A stretch of 64,000 nt of DNA from Oegoconia quadripuncta (taxonomy: Eukaryota; Arthropoda; Insecta; Lepidoptera; Autostichidae): assembly GCA_949316235.1 (NCBI GenBank), contig OX438741.1, forward strand, positions 20,399,124 through 20,463,123, given 5' to 3'. The notes beneath the pieces were generated by a model, which saw only the letters and a program-made list of their open reading frames with translations, ran no database searches and had not been told where the DNA came from. Positions within the stretch are counted from its first letter, which is position 1. Each line of letters opens with the position of its first letter. The translations under genes and the position numbers were made by a program. Below, piece after piece: positions 32,104-42,850 of the stretch.

Positions 32104-32427
32104 TGAAACCTTCAGTGGGAAGTAGCGAAATAATACACTTGAGAACACACTTCAACAATCCTTTATATTTTAAATTCAAACTTACAACCGACAGCGTTTC
32201 GACAATGCAAACGTACTGTACCAAACTAAGGCGAAAAGTGAGCGCTCCGGGCAGGGTGGCCGCCTTTTATCTGCCCACCACGTGGGGGTGGTGTTGCCAT
32301 GTAAAAGTAGATAATTACTTATTAATAATATCGAAAAGCTGGTAAGTAGGTGTTATGACGGTAGCTGTTCTAATAGTATTGAACTAGTAGGTAGAACGTA
32401 GCAGACAGATAGACGGTGTCTGTTACA
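32104..32427 (-). repeat. 5' LTR
   Basis: 324 bp, same as 23401-23724 with one difference seen. The element's transcript should start here. The junction with the internal region forms an imperfect hairpin (GAAGGT-TTCA-ACCTTC plus CCCACT/AGTGGG). No TGG-initiated tRNA primer site follows directly; the first TGG is 11 bases in. Confidence 0.95.
32239..32271 (-). promoter_or_regulatory. Candidate LTR core promoter
   Basis: On the minus strand, GATAAAAGG (32271-32263) lies 32 bases upstream of CTCACTT, whose A (32239) fits an insect initiator. The only LTR difference I saw is next to this TATA-like box. Inferred from motif and spacing. Confidence 0.5.
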
Positions 32428-32530
32428 CTAGTAACACACATCGGAAGTAAAGTTTTGTATAATTTAAATAATTTAATGACTTTCGTCTTCAAGCACTGAG
32501 GTATTTTGGACGAGAAGATGTTGCGCACTT
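32428..32530 (-). pseudogene. RTE-like LINE fragment, right part of the LTR element's target
   Basis: The minus strand reads SSKIPQCLKTKV, then after a small indel a CVLLV-type end that joins to 23400 once the LTR element and one CTAG are removed. Confidence 0.7.
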
Positions 32531-33000
32531 CCCGCTACTTAGTAATAATTACGTAGTATTCCTTGCCACAAGTGATACATTAATCCTATTTATAGATAGA
32601 ACTACCGTCAATTTCCCGGTTGTGAAACTTCTGATACCCGGGTTGGCATCATTACTGTCATTATTCGCGTAATCCGCGGTTTCATTAAAAATTTCCGCTT
32701 TGTTAGAACTCAAGGCGCAGCGAAGTTGGTTCACTATTATACCTACTCAACTTACTATAACAAAATACTAAGTATATAATGGGTGTGTACTTATCGTAAG
32801 TGTGTGTCGAGCTGAATTACTAGTTTTTGGGCAAAAAACGTTTCCCAAAGTATCACATGCCAAAGTATGTTTCCCAAATTTTCATTTGGCAAGATCAACA
32901 ATATGTTTCTACTAAAAATGCAGCAGTTATGATCAAACTAAATGAGTTTAAGTTTTTCATTGAGATCCTAGGTTCGGTTGGGATGTTGATGAAATCTATT
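32531..33000. other. No gene; short fold-back-like stretch
   Basis: About 32826-32895 repeats TTTCCCAAA and TTGGCAA words like the flanks of the element at 20328-20900. Nothing else recognised. Confidence 0.3.
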
Positions 33001-33200
33001 AGGGCCGTATAAATTAATTATTATTATTTTTTTTTTATAAAAAGGTAGGTTTTTTTTTAATAAAAAAAAAACATTTTAGGATTGAGATTGCGTATCAGTC
33101 TCATTACTAGTTTTTTTGATACTGTTTTGATATACAACAGATTCTCAAACGTCAACTTAAGGTCATCTCAATTTTGAGAACCGTTTATTAATACGGCCTT
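33001..33200. mobile_element. MITE (GGCCCGTATTAATAAA family)
   Basis: About 200 bp with inverted ends GGGCCGTAT / ATACGGCC flanked by TTA. It shares GATACTGTTTTGATAT and CAACAGATTCTCAAACGTCA with 51109-51243. Third copy at 42268-42600. Confidence 0.7.
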
Positions 33201-33471
33201 AAATCTTAGATTAATTAGGTCATAAGCCGGATTTTAATTAAAATCATGTTATCATCATATTCCTGCCACATATATTCTCTATTTCATCATCATCCCAAAC
33301 AAATCCAGAAATTCAATCAAAAACGTAAACTCGTTTAATCCCGTCGCGAAATAATAAAGAAACTGTTGGATTTTTTTAGTAAAAACATGTTGTTGAGGTA
33401 TGGCAACCAGAGCTACACCAGAATGTTGCTTTTCCTACAAGAACATCCTTCTAGGTACATTGTATATTTTA

Positions 33472-33527
33472 TTTTATGCACAACGGGTTGGTACTTGACC
33501 TTAATCACACCTGATGTTAAGTGAAGA
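33472..33527 (-). repeat. SINE-A 3'-end fragment
   Basis: Only the terminal ~55 bp of the family (ATGCACAACGGGTTGGTACT, then CACACCTGATGTTAAGTG). Confidence 0.7.
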
Positions 33528-33844
33528 TACCTCTTCACGCCCACACAGCGGACTTGGATGAATCTTGGTGGGGAGACAGAGATGAACATTTAGGCTAATT
33601 GTCTTTTGAAATGAAATAATTTATTTGCTTGATTTTGGGTACAAGATAGGATGACACATAACAGAAGTCCCATTCAAAATCTACTTAAAATCTAGCGTGC
33701 AAATATTTAATAAACTAGGATAGCATTAGATGGGTTATTACTTAAATTATAATATAATAATGTATGTTGTCACAATATAAAACTAATTAATTGTCAATTA
33801 TGTGTTGATGTCAGAAAAGCGATATTGTCCGTTATATAAGTATT

Positions 33845-34051
33845 TTAAAATAGTGTTAGGTATTCCTTAATTGAATAATAACATTTGTTGATAAGCCATT
33901 CATGTAACTTAATTTTAAATTGTCGTCCAGTCAATAATTTTAATTCATTTGGGAGGGCGTTGTACACCTTCGCAGCCATATAATTAACGTTTTTTTGCGT
34001 AACTGACAACATATATTTAGGTATAATTACTTTGCTGAACCGATTGATCAA
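33845..34051 (-). pseudogene. LINE C-terminal fragment
   Basis: Reads KNVNYMAAKVYNALPNELK, then FKIKLHEWLINKCYYSIKEY, the tail found after the reverse transcriptase of Jockey/CR1-type LINEs (compare 15660-15880). The 68-codon frame is open but the rest is absent. Confidence 0.6.
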
Positions 34052-34054
34052 AAT

Positions 34055-34472
34055 CCTGAAGACTGTTAGGAAAATTATGAAACATGAATAATAAACTGAA
34101 ACTTATCTCTGAGCATACACACCTTGTATATAGTACAAATTGCGTATACCTAAATATTTATCTCAGCTATAGGTATTGATCGTCGATGTACAATACAGAG
34201 CGATGGTACGCGTTGGCAGCTCTATCAGACGATGCCAATACCTTTATTGTCTCATTTCAATGGTTATGAACTTGAATAGCTAGGATTCGACTCTACTATT
34301 TGACTTTGGCGAAGGAGATAGCGATGTTCAACTAGCATTGAAGTTAGGCAAACCTTTTTCCTTGACCCATAGGGGCTCAAACTAATCGATAAAAAAAAAC
34401 AGTATGGTTATGCGACCAGCCACCATCACAGACTTTTCAATTTCTGATTCCATAAACAAAAGTGTTTAAATA
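34055..34472. other. No gene recognised
   Basis: No ORF or repeat identified. Confidence 0.3.
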
Positions 34473-34973
34473 TAATGGTCTTTACCTATGAAATTGGAGT
34501 TTTTTTTTCTTCGTTAATCACATGTACCAATTGCTACGATTTTCAAAGCTATTTCCAAATTAGTTTTTTATTTGGAAAATGGAATATTATTTCAAGGTTT
34601 CACATGAAATTTCACATAATAAAAAAAATTGAACAGAGCTCTTTTCATGTGCTTCCCATAACACACATTATATTGTGCATTATTCTAAGATTTCTTCCTG
34701 TATCATAATAATTATATTTATGGTTCTGTACAATGTATTGTGGCATTGAATAAAAAGTTTCTATGTCTATGTCTCATCATTTCTTTTAAAAAGCGGTTAC
34801 TTTTAAAAATTAACACTGCCTATACTTAACTTAATGTAATCCAATAATACACACAAAGTTTAGCTAAATTTGGATTTGCCGTTCTCAAAAAATATCAAAA
34901 ATGTTTTTAAGGAGAAAACAGTCTTAATGAAATTCTTCACACAAAACGCCAATTTCATACGTAAGGACCTAAT
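34473..34973. mobile_element. MITE (TTACCTATGAAATTGG family), with extra insert
   Basis: Inverted ends GGTCTTTACCTATGAAATTG and CAATTTCATACGTAAGGACC; it is opposite in orientation to 21763-22168. About 95 bp longer than that copy, because of extra sequence around 34680-34790 that includes a LINE-tail-like GAATAAAAAGTTTCTATGTC. Confidence 0.75.
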
Positions 34974-34997
34974 ATTTCATTCTACTATACAGCAACT

Positions 34998-35206
34998 TAG
35001 GTAACTTTGGTTGGTGGTAGGACATTTTAAATGTCTACCTGGCTAGTTACCACCATCTTATCTGAATCTGCCGCCAAACAGCAATGTTAATAGCAGTTCC
35101 CCAAATGCTTCCGGGTCAGTACGCTTCCACCTTCGACCTCATCTTCACTTAACATCAGGTGTGATTGAGGTCAGGTATCAACCCGTTGTGCATAAAAAAA
35201 AACTAC
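34998..35206 (+). repeat. SINE-A copy, 5' truncated
   Basis: The body and 3' end of the family, finishing CCCGTTGTGCATAAAAAAAA. The tRNA-like head is missing. Confidence 0.8.
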
Positions 35207-35437
35207 AATATCTGAGATCATCATGGTGACGTTGCTGCCGGAGTGAGGAACGCCTGTAGCCCGACAGACATCCTACGCTGCGCGTGTCCTCCACTACAGA
35301 ACCATAATCCCCCAAAGGCCATCAGTTCTTCGAGCCATATGCCTGCCCACTGTCACATCAACTTACTAATACAATGGGCTATGTCGGTAACTTTCGTGTA
35401 GTTAGTGAATTACCGAATATTGCCCTCTCCATAACAG
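35207..35437 (-). pseudogene. RTE-like LINE fragment (target of the next element)
   Basis: On the minus strand VMERAIFGNSLTTRK corresponds to the AMERAMLGVSL-type motif of RTE LINEs, and later text resembles the ARRTDGRWGRKVLEW/VGRP region with frameshifts. It is interrupted at 35437. Confidence 0.55.
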
Positions 35438-35692
35438 GATTGGTACCTAAAATCAACATTCTTTAGATCAACTTTCATTATATCAAAACCAATAGGTCAA
35501 CAGTGTAACAGGTCAACCGTTTATTGTATCAATAATTTGTTATATCAATGGTTCATTAAATCAACAGATTATTTTGTCAACAATTAACTACATCAACAGT
35601 TTACGAGTTCAAATAGGTGTCAATTACGAGAATATGAGAAAAAAGAAACACGTACTACATTTATTTAGAATGGTACGTATATCACAGTTAGG

Positions 35693-35731
35693 TTAGGTTA
35701 ACTTTGTTTGTTAATTAGGTTAGGTTAGGTT
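35693..35731 (+). repeat. Short TTAGG-like runs
   Basis: Two or three TTAGG units each in AGTTAGGTTAGG and TTAGGTTAGGTTGG. TTAGG is the common insect telomere repeat, but runs this short also arise by chance. The related core near 20562 has the same feature. Confidence 0.6.
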
Positions 35732-35743
35732 GGAAACATGAGA

Positions 35744-36188
35744 CGATCTCTCCTCGCCGGCCGTAGTCAAGGCTATGGTCGGCGACGAGAGGTCGTGGAA
35801 AGCGGTCCTCTCCTTCTGCGAGAGCGTGATCTCGCAGAAGGAGGCGGCGGAGAGAGAGAGGGAGGCCGATCCCTCCTCTCATCCCAACCGCCGCAGACGC
35901 ACTGGGACCCGGAGAAGGGCGTATGCCCACCTTCTCCCCCCTACCTAGCGAGGCACACGCAAGCCTTGCGAGAAGGCGCGCGTGGTGTTCCCACGCGCCT
36001 TTTTGAGGTGGCTGGACAAGGAGATTCCTCCCTGCTCCAGCCTACAGGAGAACCCGCCGCCGCCGTTGCCCTGGCGGCGGGCGCCGCGCTGGCGTGGCTG
36101 CGGACCATTACCGAGGGGTACCCGTGGCCACGCCGTTTTCGGTGCGCGCGGAGGAACACCGGGGGGTTTTTAGTGGGTAGAACCGCTA
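35744..36188 (+). pseudogene. 5'-truncated R1-clade-like LINE tail
   Basis: Flanked by a 13-bp duplication TGGAAACATGAGA (35731-35743 and 36189-36201). One frame reads ERSWKAVLSFCESVISQKEA and then an Arg-rich end NRRRRTGTRRRAYAHLLPPT before a stop, resembling the C-terminus of R1-type ORF2. The 3' end is GGGGGGTTTTTAGTGGGTAG. GC content is well above its surroundings. The 153-codon frame at 35738-36199 is in a different, non-coding phase. Confidence 0.7.
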
Positions 36189-36524
36189 TGGAAACATGAG
36201 AAACAACGCACGAGCCGAGCGAGCGAAGCGAGCGTGCCGCGGGAGCGGCCGGCGAAGCGCCAGAACCGAATCGCTCCGTTTTAGAAATCTATTCATTAAC
36301 TTGACTATGCCACATAAGTATTATTACCTTTAATGACATCTATTTGAACTCGTAAACAGTTGATGTAGTTAATTGTTGACAAAATAATCTGTTGATCTAA
36401 TGAACCATTGATATAACAAATTATTGATACAATAAATGTTTGACCTGTTACACTGTTGACCTATTGGAGTTGATTTATTGAAAGTTGATCTAAAGAATGT
36501 TGATTTTAGGTACCAATCCCCCCA

Positions 36525-36936
36525 TAACAGTATCTACTTACCTGTCTATAGTTGTAGAGGCATATGACTGCACTAGGATATGGATCAGGTCACGGACTTA
36601 GTACGTAATGGTGAGCTAACAAACCCTAGTTATTAACAATATAACGGTTATTCAGCAAGTTATATATGACTTTGATGCTGATAATAGGGGAAAGTTAATT
36701 TTCCCTGGATATTTTACGGTGATGCGATACCCCCGTGCGTCGCGGACCTTGTTAATGGCCTGTACAAACTTAGTTAGTTGCTGCGATGGCCAAGTAAGTA
36801 TGCCATTAGTTTTCCTCCCAAGGAAGTTGCGTTTGAACCTCCGATGCATAGAGAGAGATCTTTTCAGTTTGAAGCCTGTCTAGGTCCGCTTATATGTACC
36901 TACATGGAATTATTAGCAACGGAAGCCGTTTTGAAT
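36525..36936. other. No gene recognised
   Basis: About 36538-36600 may continue the RTE-like relic; otherwise nothing identified. Confidence 0.3.
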
Positions 36937-37258
36937 TTTTTTTTATGCACAACGGTTTGATTATTCATCTCAATCACACCTGATGTTAAGTGAAGATGAG
37001 GTCGAAGGTGAAAGCGTACTGACCCGGAAACCCCAACACATTTGGGGGACTGGCTATCTTATCTCTGACAAGCGGAACACAATAATGCTATTAACATTCC
37101 TGCTTGGCGGCAGTTTTAGATAAGATGGTGGTAGCTAGCCAGGCGGACATTTAAAATGCCCTACCACCAACCAAACCAAGTACTTAAACATGTACCCCGC
37201 TGGGGATCGAACCCGCGACCTCCGAATCGTAAACCCAATATTGAGCCACGGAGGCGGT
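36937..37258 (-). repeat. SINE-A copy, near full length
   Basis: The 3' end is TTTTTTTTATGCACAACGG and the head GAGCCACGGAGGCGG. There is a small deletion just inside the head, where other copies read AATGTTGTTTACATTGAG. Confidence 0.8.
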
Positions 37259-37419
37259 TTAAATTAGCTTTATTACTACACATTATGTGTCGTAGATAAC
37301 GATTAATTAGCGATGGAATTTATAATTTGGACGATCATATGGTTATCATCAGAATATCAGAATCAGACGGCATCACAAGTGAACCTGCCCCCGTAGCATG
37401 ACATCGTCTGTCGCGTGCG

Positions 37420-37530
37420 ACGTAGGTGTGAGAGTGGGATAGTTGTATATTTCATCTAAGAAAATGAGCAGGGCAAATATTGTCTCGCGCGACATAAACG
37501 TTTATCGCACCTGTCATGCTACTTGTGCGG
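37420..37530 (+). repeat. Dispersed repeat H, copy 1
   Basis: Shares GTGAGAGTGGGATAGTTGTA, CGCGCGACATAAAC and CTGTCATGCTACTTGTGC with 42738-42850. Class unknown. Confidence 0.55.
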
Positions 37531-39390
37531 GTGGCGCTGGTGTCGCCGAAAATGGCGCGATTACGTTTACAGTAATGCTGGGCCTGCATATCGAAAATGA
37601 TTATTCATATTCCAGCCGTCAATGGAGATGAACCACCACTTACCACATCACCGTGAGTTACTGTTACCATTATCACCGACGCTTTGAAAAATCCGGAGTT
37701 GGTCATGGAATTGGAATAGGTGACATTCTAGACTACTCCGTCTGAATCTTACCGAATGCATGCGAGGGCCAAGTTAGATGACATATGGAGCATGCAAATG
37801 TCCCTTCACCAGTAAGCATTGCAGGTTCTATGCTCATAATTGAATATTATAATTTGTGCGCGGGTAAGTTGTCTATTGCCATCTTAAAGTTTTAAGGTAA
37901 TCGGGCTCGTGTTTCATCAGTGACAGACTATTACCTCGTTCTGTTAAATTCCTAGTGTCATTCGCCATTAGTAGCTGGATATAAGATCGCAATTGCCCTA
38001 GCATCCTAAACCACGAGAGGCTGGCACCGGCCCAGTCGCTAGCAATTCCCGTCCCCTTCTCCGACATAACTATAATGTTATGTGTTTGTCTGTGTTGTGT
38101 GTGTGTGTAGTCTTTGTTCGGTTTATCTCAGTAATGCGTTATCCGATTTGAGTGCTGTTTGTGCGGAAAAAACTGGTGATTAAATTATTGAAAGAAATTA
38201 TGTCAAAATAAAATGCGGACGAAAAGAGAGAAATGCGTTTACCAAATATCGATGTTTTGAATTTGCTTCTAATTACAATGTAATCATTCGCCATTTAAAG
38301 TTTGCGATTTTTGTGACTAGAGTGTAATTCATGACGTTTATTTCCTAACCCAAGTCACGGGCCAATTTCATCGTAGGAAAAGTTGTATGAAACAGCTATC
38401 CAATCTTCATATTTTACTAAACTAACGGCTAACTTCACCCCCAAAGCCAAAATCTTGTAACTAGTTGTAACCTTATTTCCATAATATCAAGTCTGATAAG
38501 GTTTGCAACAGTGCTTCGTATCGGCTAGTTATACGAGTGGTTGTATATATAAGCTTCTTATTATATATTTTTAGTGATGTGTCAACGGTGAGGCAACTAT
38601 TCATTTTAAGAGTTCCTTCCCTATGTCACAAAGTGGTTGGATATAAAGTCGGGCAAATACCCAATTATGCCCAATTAATTATTGTGTATTTAGAAGGTTG
38701 TGTACCTTATTGATGTTATGCACGCACCTAGCTGTAAGATTTACATAAATTAAGCTCTATTGTTTATGTTGTTTGGCAATAAATAAAATAAAAAAATTTC
38801 TTAACAACTATATCGAATGGTTCATTTGTAGAAATAAAACATTTCCTGAATAAGTAGTAAGCATAATTAAAAATTGAAAACTTAGAAAAACCTTATATGA
38901 TTATGATATCATCTAAATACACCACAGATGAAAACCTTTGAAAGCTTTAACTTTCGCTCGTTAAACATAGCTAAGAACCTGTTTATTCTTTAATATAAAA
39001 AAATCCGCACTCAAATTTGACCATGCGTTACTGAGATAAGTTAGGACAAAGACTGACCATACACACATATGCCCACACAACACTGTCTATTTATTTTATT
39101 TATTTATCATTTATTGCACACAAGAAAAAAAGACATACAGATACAATATAATAGAGACGACACAACAGGTTCTGCTTATTTCTACAATGAAATTTCTTCC
39201 AGCAGACCTACACACACAGCACAACACTGTCAAATACATAACACCAGTCGTTTTTGGTCGGGAGTTTAAAATAGATATTTTAAACATGTTCTCTACTATT
39301 TAGACCAACGTTTCCTGCATAGTAAAAGTTCAACTACAAAAAAGGTTTATTTCGTGGGTTAAAATTATCACGTGCAATCGTCACATTTCT
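37531..39390. other. No gene; repeat fragments
   Basis: About 38060-38200 (GTGTTGTGTGTGTGTGTAG, then TATCTCAGTAATGCGTTATC) recurs at about 57285-57400 and, in reverse, at about 38985-39070. About 39100-39260 is a LINE 3' tail in reverse (CATTTATTGCACACAAGAAA). No host coding sequence seen. Confidence 0.4.
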
Positions 39391-39394
39391 TAAC

Positions 39395-39960
39395 TTAATT
39401 AAAATTATTGACATAACATAATTATTGCTCATTTACAAAGCGAGTCCCCAGAGAACGAGCAAGAAACTCCAGGGTAGCTCTTTCTAAATAGATTTTGGGT
39501 TACAATGTGTACTTGTATTATATTGTACAATTTGACTGAATATCGCCGAGCGGTCTATGTCCATGCTTGCTTATTATCCAGATAGTCAGAAATTTTATAA
39601 CAGCCTTCTGTCGGATTTTCCTTCGGATATTCGGATGTACACCAACTAAACTAAACTAAAACCAGTTTTGGAGGAGTGCCTTCGCATCGTACTGTTCCAG
39701 GGAGAAAGAGACAGTACTACTTTAAAACTGGTTTTAGTTTAGTTTAGTTGGTGTACATCCGAATCGGCACCAATGCCTGTTTAATTTGGTTTTCAATTTA
39801 TTTAAAGGCTTTTGAATTTCACCTGAAACCATATTATAAAGTGTCATTACAATTATATTATTTCGAAGATTTCGAAGTTTAAAATCTGTTTAATATACCC
39901 TCATAACTTGCGAAACAAAAGTATAACAATGTTTATTAATTCCTATAGTAGCATGACTAG
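39395..39960 (-). pseudogene. Jockey/CR1-like LINE 3' end, split by a MITE
   Basis: Reverse relative of the LINE at 13335-16085. Shared + strand text includes AATATCGCCGAGCGGTC, CCATGCTTGCTTATTATCC and GATAGTCAGAAATTTTATAA. Coding sense above the MITE includes KPLNKLKTKLNRHW. It is non-functional. Confidence 0.65.
39629..39764. mobile_element. Hairpin MITE (ATTCGGATGTACACC family)
   Basis: About 136 bp with inverted ends TTCGGATGTACACCAACTAA / TTAGTTGGTGTACATCCGAA and a second inverted block AAAACCAG/CTGGTTTT around a ~60-bp centre. The copy at 62733-62877 is in opposite orientation. Confidence 0.85.
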
Positions 39961-39964
39961 TCTA

Positions 39965-40984
39965 TTCCTTTGTTTTGTTTATTTTCTAAAGGCTCCAAGA
40001 TACAATGGAGACCCAGCATGGCACGCGCATAGGCAGCGCACACAATAACACCTAATCCTATAGATTTAAGTCTGCTTTATTTAAGCTTCTTATTTCGATA
40101 GGTAATATATCTAAACGAACCGATCGGTATTTATGTGGAATCCCGAAGCCTAGATAAATTAAATCAAACATGATAACCATTTGTTTTATATTTTCAAAAT
40201 GCACATCATTTTGGAATGAGAAGGAGGAAAGGAAAACGAACTGCGAAGAACAAGGACGCGAATAAGCAATCATATTATATTGCTTAGAGACGCAAATGCA
40301 ATTGATAATTGTACGCAGACGAACGTACAGAGGGACGGATACTGAGATGACTCCATAATTTTCCGATTTACTATTTCTTTATTAGAAAATACAGGATGAC
40401 TAGGTAGCATTTAGGAAATTGCGTCATATCCACTGCATCCATTAACCAGTGCATCCCAAATTTTAGAGAGATAATCATAACATTTTAACGAGAAGTTGAG
40501 CAATATTTTGTATTCCCTGGCCATCCATAATAAGAACTAACTAACTCTTATTTCTTATCTTCTACACCAGAAAATGGTAGTATTGATACTTGATAGTAGA
40601 AATAGATAGTAGCGTGGTACTTAACCAGTCGGTATCCAGGCAATGGGATGAAGGCCCACCAGCTGTCACCACCTCGACTTTTGTGAAAATAACAAAAAAT
40701 GTTTATTTGACTTCGTAACATAATCAGAAAACTTACAATAAAGTGAAACAGATAGAGCAACATCCCCAATCCGTTATTACAAGGAGCCGGCGATAAAGGT
40801 CGGAATTTGTCGGGTGCGTTGATCGCGACTACCGGCCCAGGATTATCCGGGATAGGGAATTCCAATAATATTTCACTAGCCACCCGGCTGAACTGACGGT
40901 GCAAGTCATGAGAGAACCTCAATTAGTGACTACATAATGAATAAATATAACAATTACATAGGTAAACCCATCGACCCCCAAAAA
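39965..40984. other. No recognised gene; one unexplained open frame
   Basis: The minus frame at 40548-40922 (124 codons, including FPIPDNPGPVVAINAPDKFR) has a coding-like first half. Its second half runs through AATAAACATTTTTT-type 3'-end sequence. It may be a LINE tail or an exon; I do not recognise it. Confidence 0.3.
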
Positions 40985-41175
40985 GAATAGACCAACCCAT
41001 CTCTTCCCGTGGGTGGTGCAAAAGGCGACTTTACACCAAAAAAATACCTATAGACTTGTACGTTTCAATGTCGATGGGCTCACCGTAGATGTTGTTACAA
41101 GCATTGAAGTTTTAGTGTTTGGAACATGTTTGGGATATCTCTAACCACCCCATTTGTGGTAAAGATCGTGACGTT
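40985..41175 (-). repeat. Repeat C copy
   Basis: Reverse copy containing ACCAACCCATCTCTTCCCGT at one end and AACCACCCCATTTGTGGTAA at the other. Confidence 0.65.
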
Positions 41176-41584
41176 TGATATGTACCAGTTTAACTGTCAA
41201 CGGCTGAGATGTGAGATGTGCTCTACTATCAATGCAGTCAGCAATAAGCTGACAAAAAGTCATGTTAAATATTAGGTTAGGGCTGTGTGGTCGTTGAATA
41301 AACATCTTTGACTTATAAAGTTTCCAATCCTTGGGCCTTGAGGGCCAGGCGCTCATTGCCTTTTTCGAGAGTTTTCTGAGCGTCTGGTCGTAGCTTCAAA
41401 TGATAGGAAGACTGACCTCTATTTCGCTCAGAGGTTAAGACTCTCTGTTCAAAGAGGAAACGCATTTAGCCTCTTAGGCACTGTTCCGGTTCACCAAGAT
41501 CTGGGGACTTTTTTTTATTCGCAAATGTGTATTATTTAATTTTTGTAAATATGTATAAAATTTATGTTTAAAATTCAAATCAGC

Positions 41585-41975
41585 TGGGCAGCGTTTGGGA
41601 AGCTACGTTGTTACGATTAATTTACGGTATTTTGGACAGATACCGAAATGTCACAAGGCGAAAGTCTTTGATCAGTGTGTGTTGCCAATGATGACATATG
41701 GAACTGAAACGTGATTGCTCACTATGGGCCTCATAAGAAGGCTCAAAGTCACCTAAAGGGCAATGGAGAGAGCTATGCTCGGTATCTCGTTGGGGCGGAA
41801 AGGTTCTTGAGAGACTACTCGCCGGAAGACGCAGCGTGGGCAGGCCCCCGACGAGGTGGACCGACGGTAAAGATCGCGAGAAGCCGCTGGACGCGGGCAG
41901 CCTAAGAGCGATCGTTGTGGGGATCTTTGGAGGAGGCATTTGTCCAGCAATAGACGTCTTTAGAAGATGATGTAT
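41585..41975 (+). pseudogene. RTE-like LINE 3' end
   Basis: Pieces in shifting frames match the usual RTE tail: AWAAFGKLRC, a region equivalent to QCVLPVMTYG, then KIARSRWTRAA and WGSLEEAFVQQ. Stops and frameshifts throughout. Confidence 0.7.
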
Positions 41976-42267
41976 AAATTTCTCCGTGCACTTATATCTA
42001 AAATCTATACAGTAATAAAGCTGTTGATGGACTCAGTTTCTTGGATTAGTATATAATTTAGATTTTTTTTTCTAACTTAGATAAAATTAATTGCCTTAAA
42101 ATTTCGCCTCCGGAATAATTTATTATGCATACAATTTCATTCCCGTATATAAGCTAGAAAAGATAATGCCGAAGACTATTTCTTTCAGTACTCAGTAAGC
42201 GAATAATGAAACTAAAGTGGAGGTAGGTAGGACACTTGACTAGACGAGATGTCGGACGATGGACTAA
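41976..42267. other. No gene recognised
   Basis: Nothing identified. Confidence 0.3.
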
Positions 42268-42600
42268 GACCCGTATTAATAAATCAATCTCAATAGAAGT
42301 CTTGAGGCTGTATCAAACGAGATGTGTCTTAAGCAGTTGACGCTATCTCAAGCTCCGTGCTAATTTATAAACCAATCTTGAGGTCTACTCAGCTGAGATC
42401 ACTTCTCAAGTATTCGCCTCAGCGGCGAATGAATGATAATCTTGAGTTTCGATTATTAATACGCGCACCTCTCAAGTGAGTACTGCTTGAGTATGCACAT
42501 GCTTTTCATGTCTCAAGTTAGGTTTATTCATCAACACGTTTACTTGAGACCTGTCACAAGACTGTTCTCAATCTTGAGAATGGTTTATTAATACGGGCCT
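42268..42600. mobile_element. MITE (GGCCCGTATTAATAAA family), longest copy
   Basis: Inverted ends CCCGTATTAATAAA and TTTATTAATACGGG, with CTCAAG/CTTGAG words repeated in both senses through the interior. About 333 bp, no ORF. Confidence 0.7.
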
Positions 42601-42737
42601 AAGACAGCCACATGTGGGGAACAAAAGGATCGACAAGGCCAGTAGTACTTGGTAGTAGTCTGTGACATCGTAAAGGTCATGTAACGTAGGTGTCGGGACA
42701 CGCATGGCAGCATAAAAGATGCCCCATAGTTTGTGGT

Positions 42738-42850
42738 GTGACACCGTGACGTGAGAGTGAGATAGTTGTATGTTTCGTCCCAACAAATGAGCAGGACAGA
42801 TATTATCCCGCGCGACATAAACTTTCATCTCGCCTGTCATGCTACTTGTG
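42738..42850 (+). repeat. Dispersed repeat H, copy 2
   Basis: See 37420-37530 for the shared blocks. The open frames on the minus strand here follow the repeat and are not genes. Confidence 0.5.

Larger units (their letters stand above)
23401..32427 (-). mobile_element. Young Ty3/gypsy LTR retrotransposon
   Basis: A 9.0-kb element, coding on the minus strand, bounded by 324-bp LTRs with TG...CA ends. CTAG is duplicated at 23397-23400 and 32428-32431. I found one difference between the LTRs by eye (G/T near 23570 versus 32272), so the insertion is recent. Order on the minus strand: 5' LTR, short exon, 2.8-kb predicted intron, Arg/Ser-rich ORF, gag-pol, non-coding 3' region, 3' LTR. There is no envelope gene. 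It is inserted in an RTE-like LINE and carries a mariner-derived element. The clade within Ty3/gypsy is not certain. Confidence 0.95.
35438..36522. mobile_element. Long inverted-repeat element with 8-bp duplication
   Basis: CATAACAG is duplicated at 35430-35437 and 36523-36530. The arms (about 35438-35625 and 36335-36522) are inverted copies starting GATTGGTACCTAAAATCAAC. They consist largely of repeated ATCAAC/GTTGAT words. The middle holds short TTAGG-like runs and a GC-rich core, itself interrupted by an R1-like LINE tail. An 8-bp duplication fits hAT- or P-type insertion, but no transposase is present. Confidence 0.8.

Noticed and set aside
23401..32427. An endogenous retrovirus with an envelope gene
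   Set aside because: The 720 bp between gag-pol and the 3' LTR hold only short frames, repeats and a hairpin, with no envelope-like ORF.
35738..36199. 153-codon open frame starting MRRSLLAGRSQG
   Set aside because: It is a shifted frame over an R1-like LINE tail. A different frame gives the recognisable LINE C-terminus, and the 13-bp duplication bounds it.
40548..40922. 124-codon minus frame as a host gene
   Set aside because: Only the first half looks coding, the second half reads through 3'-end-like sequence, and I cannot identify it. Kept only as a note in the region entry.
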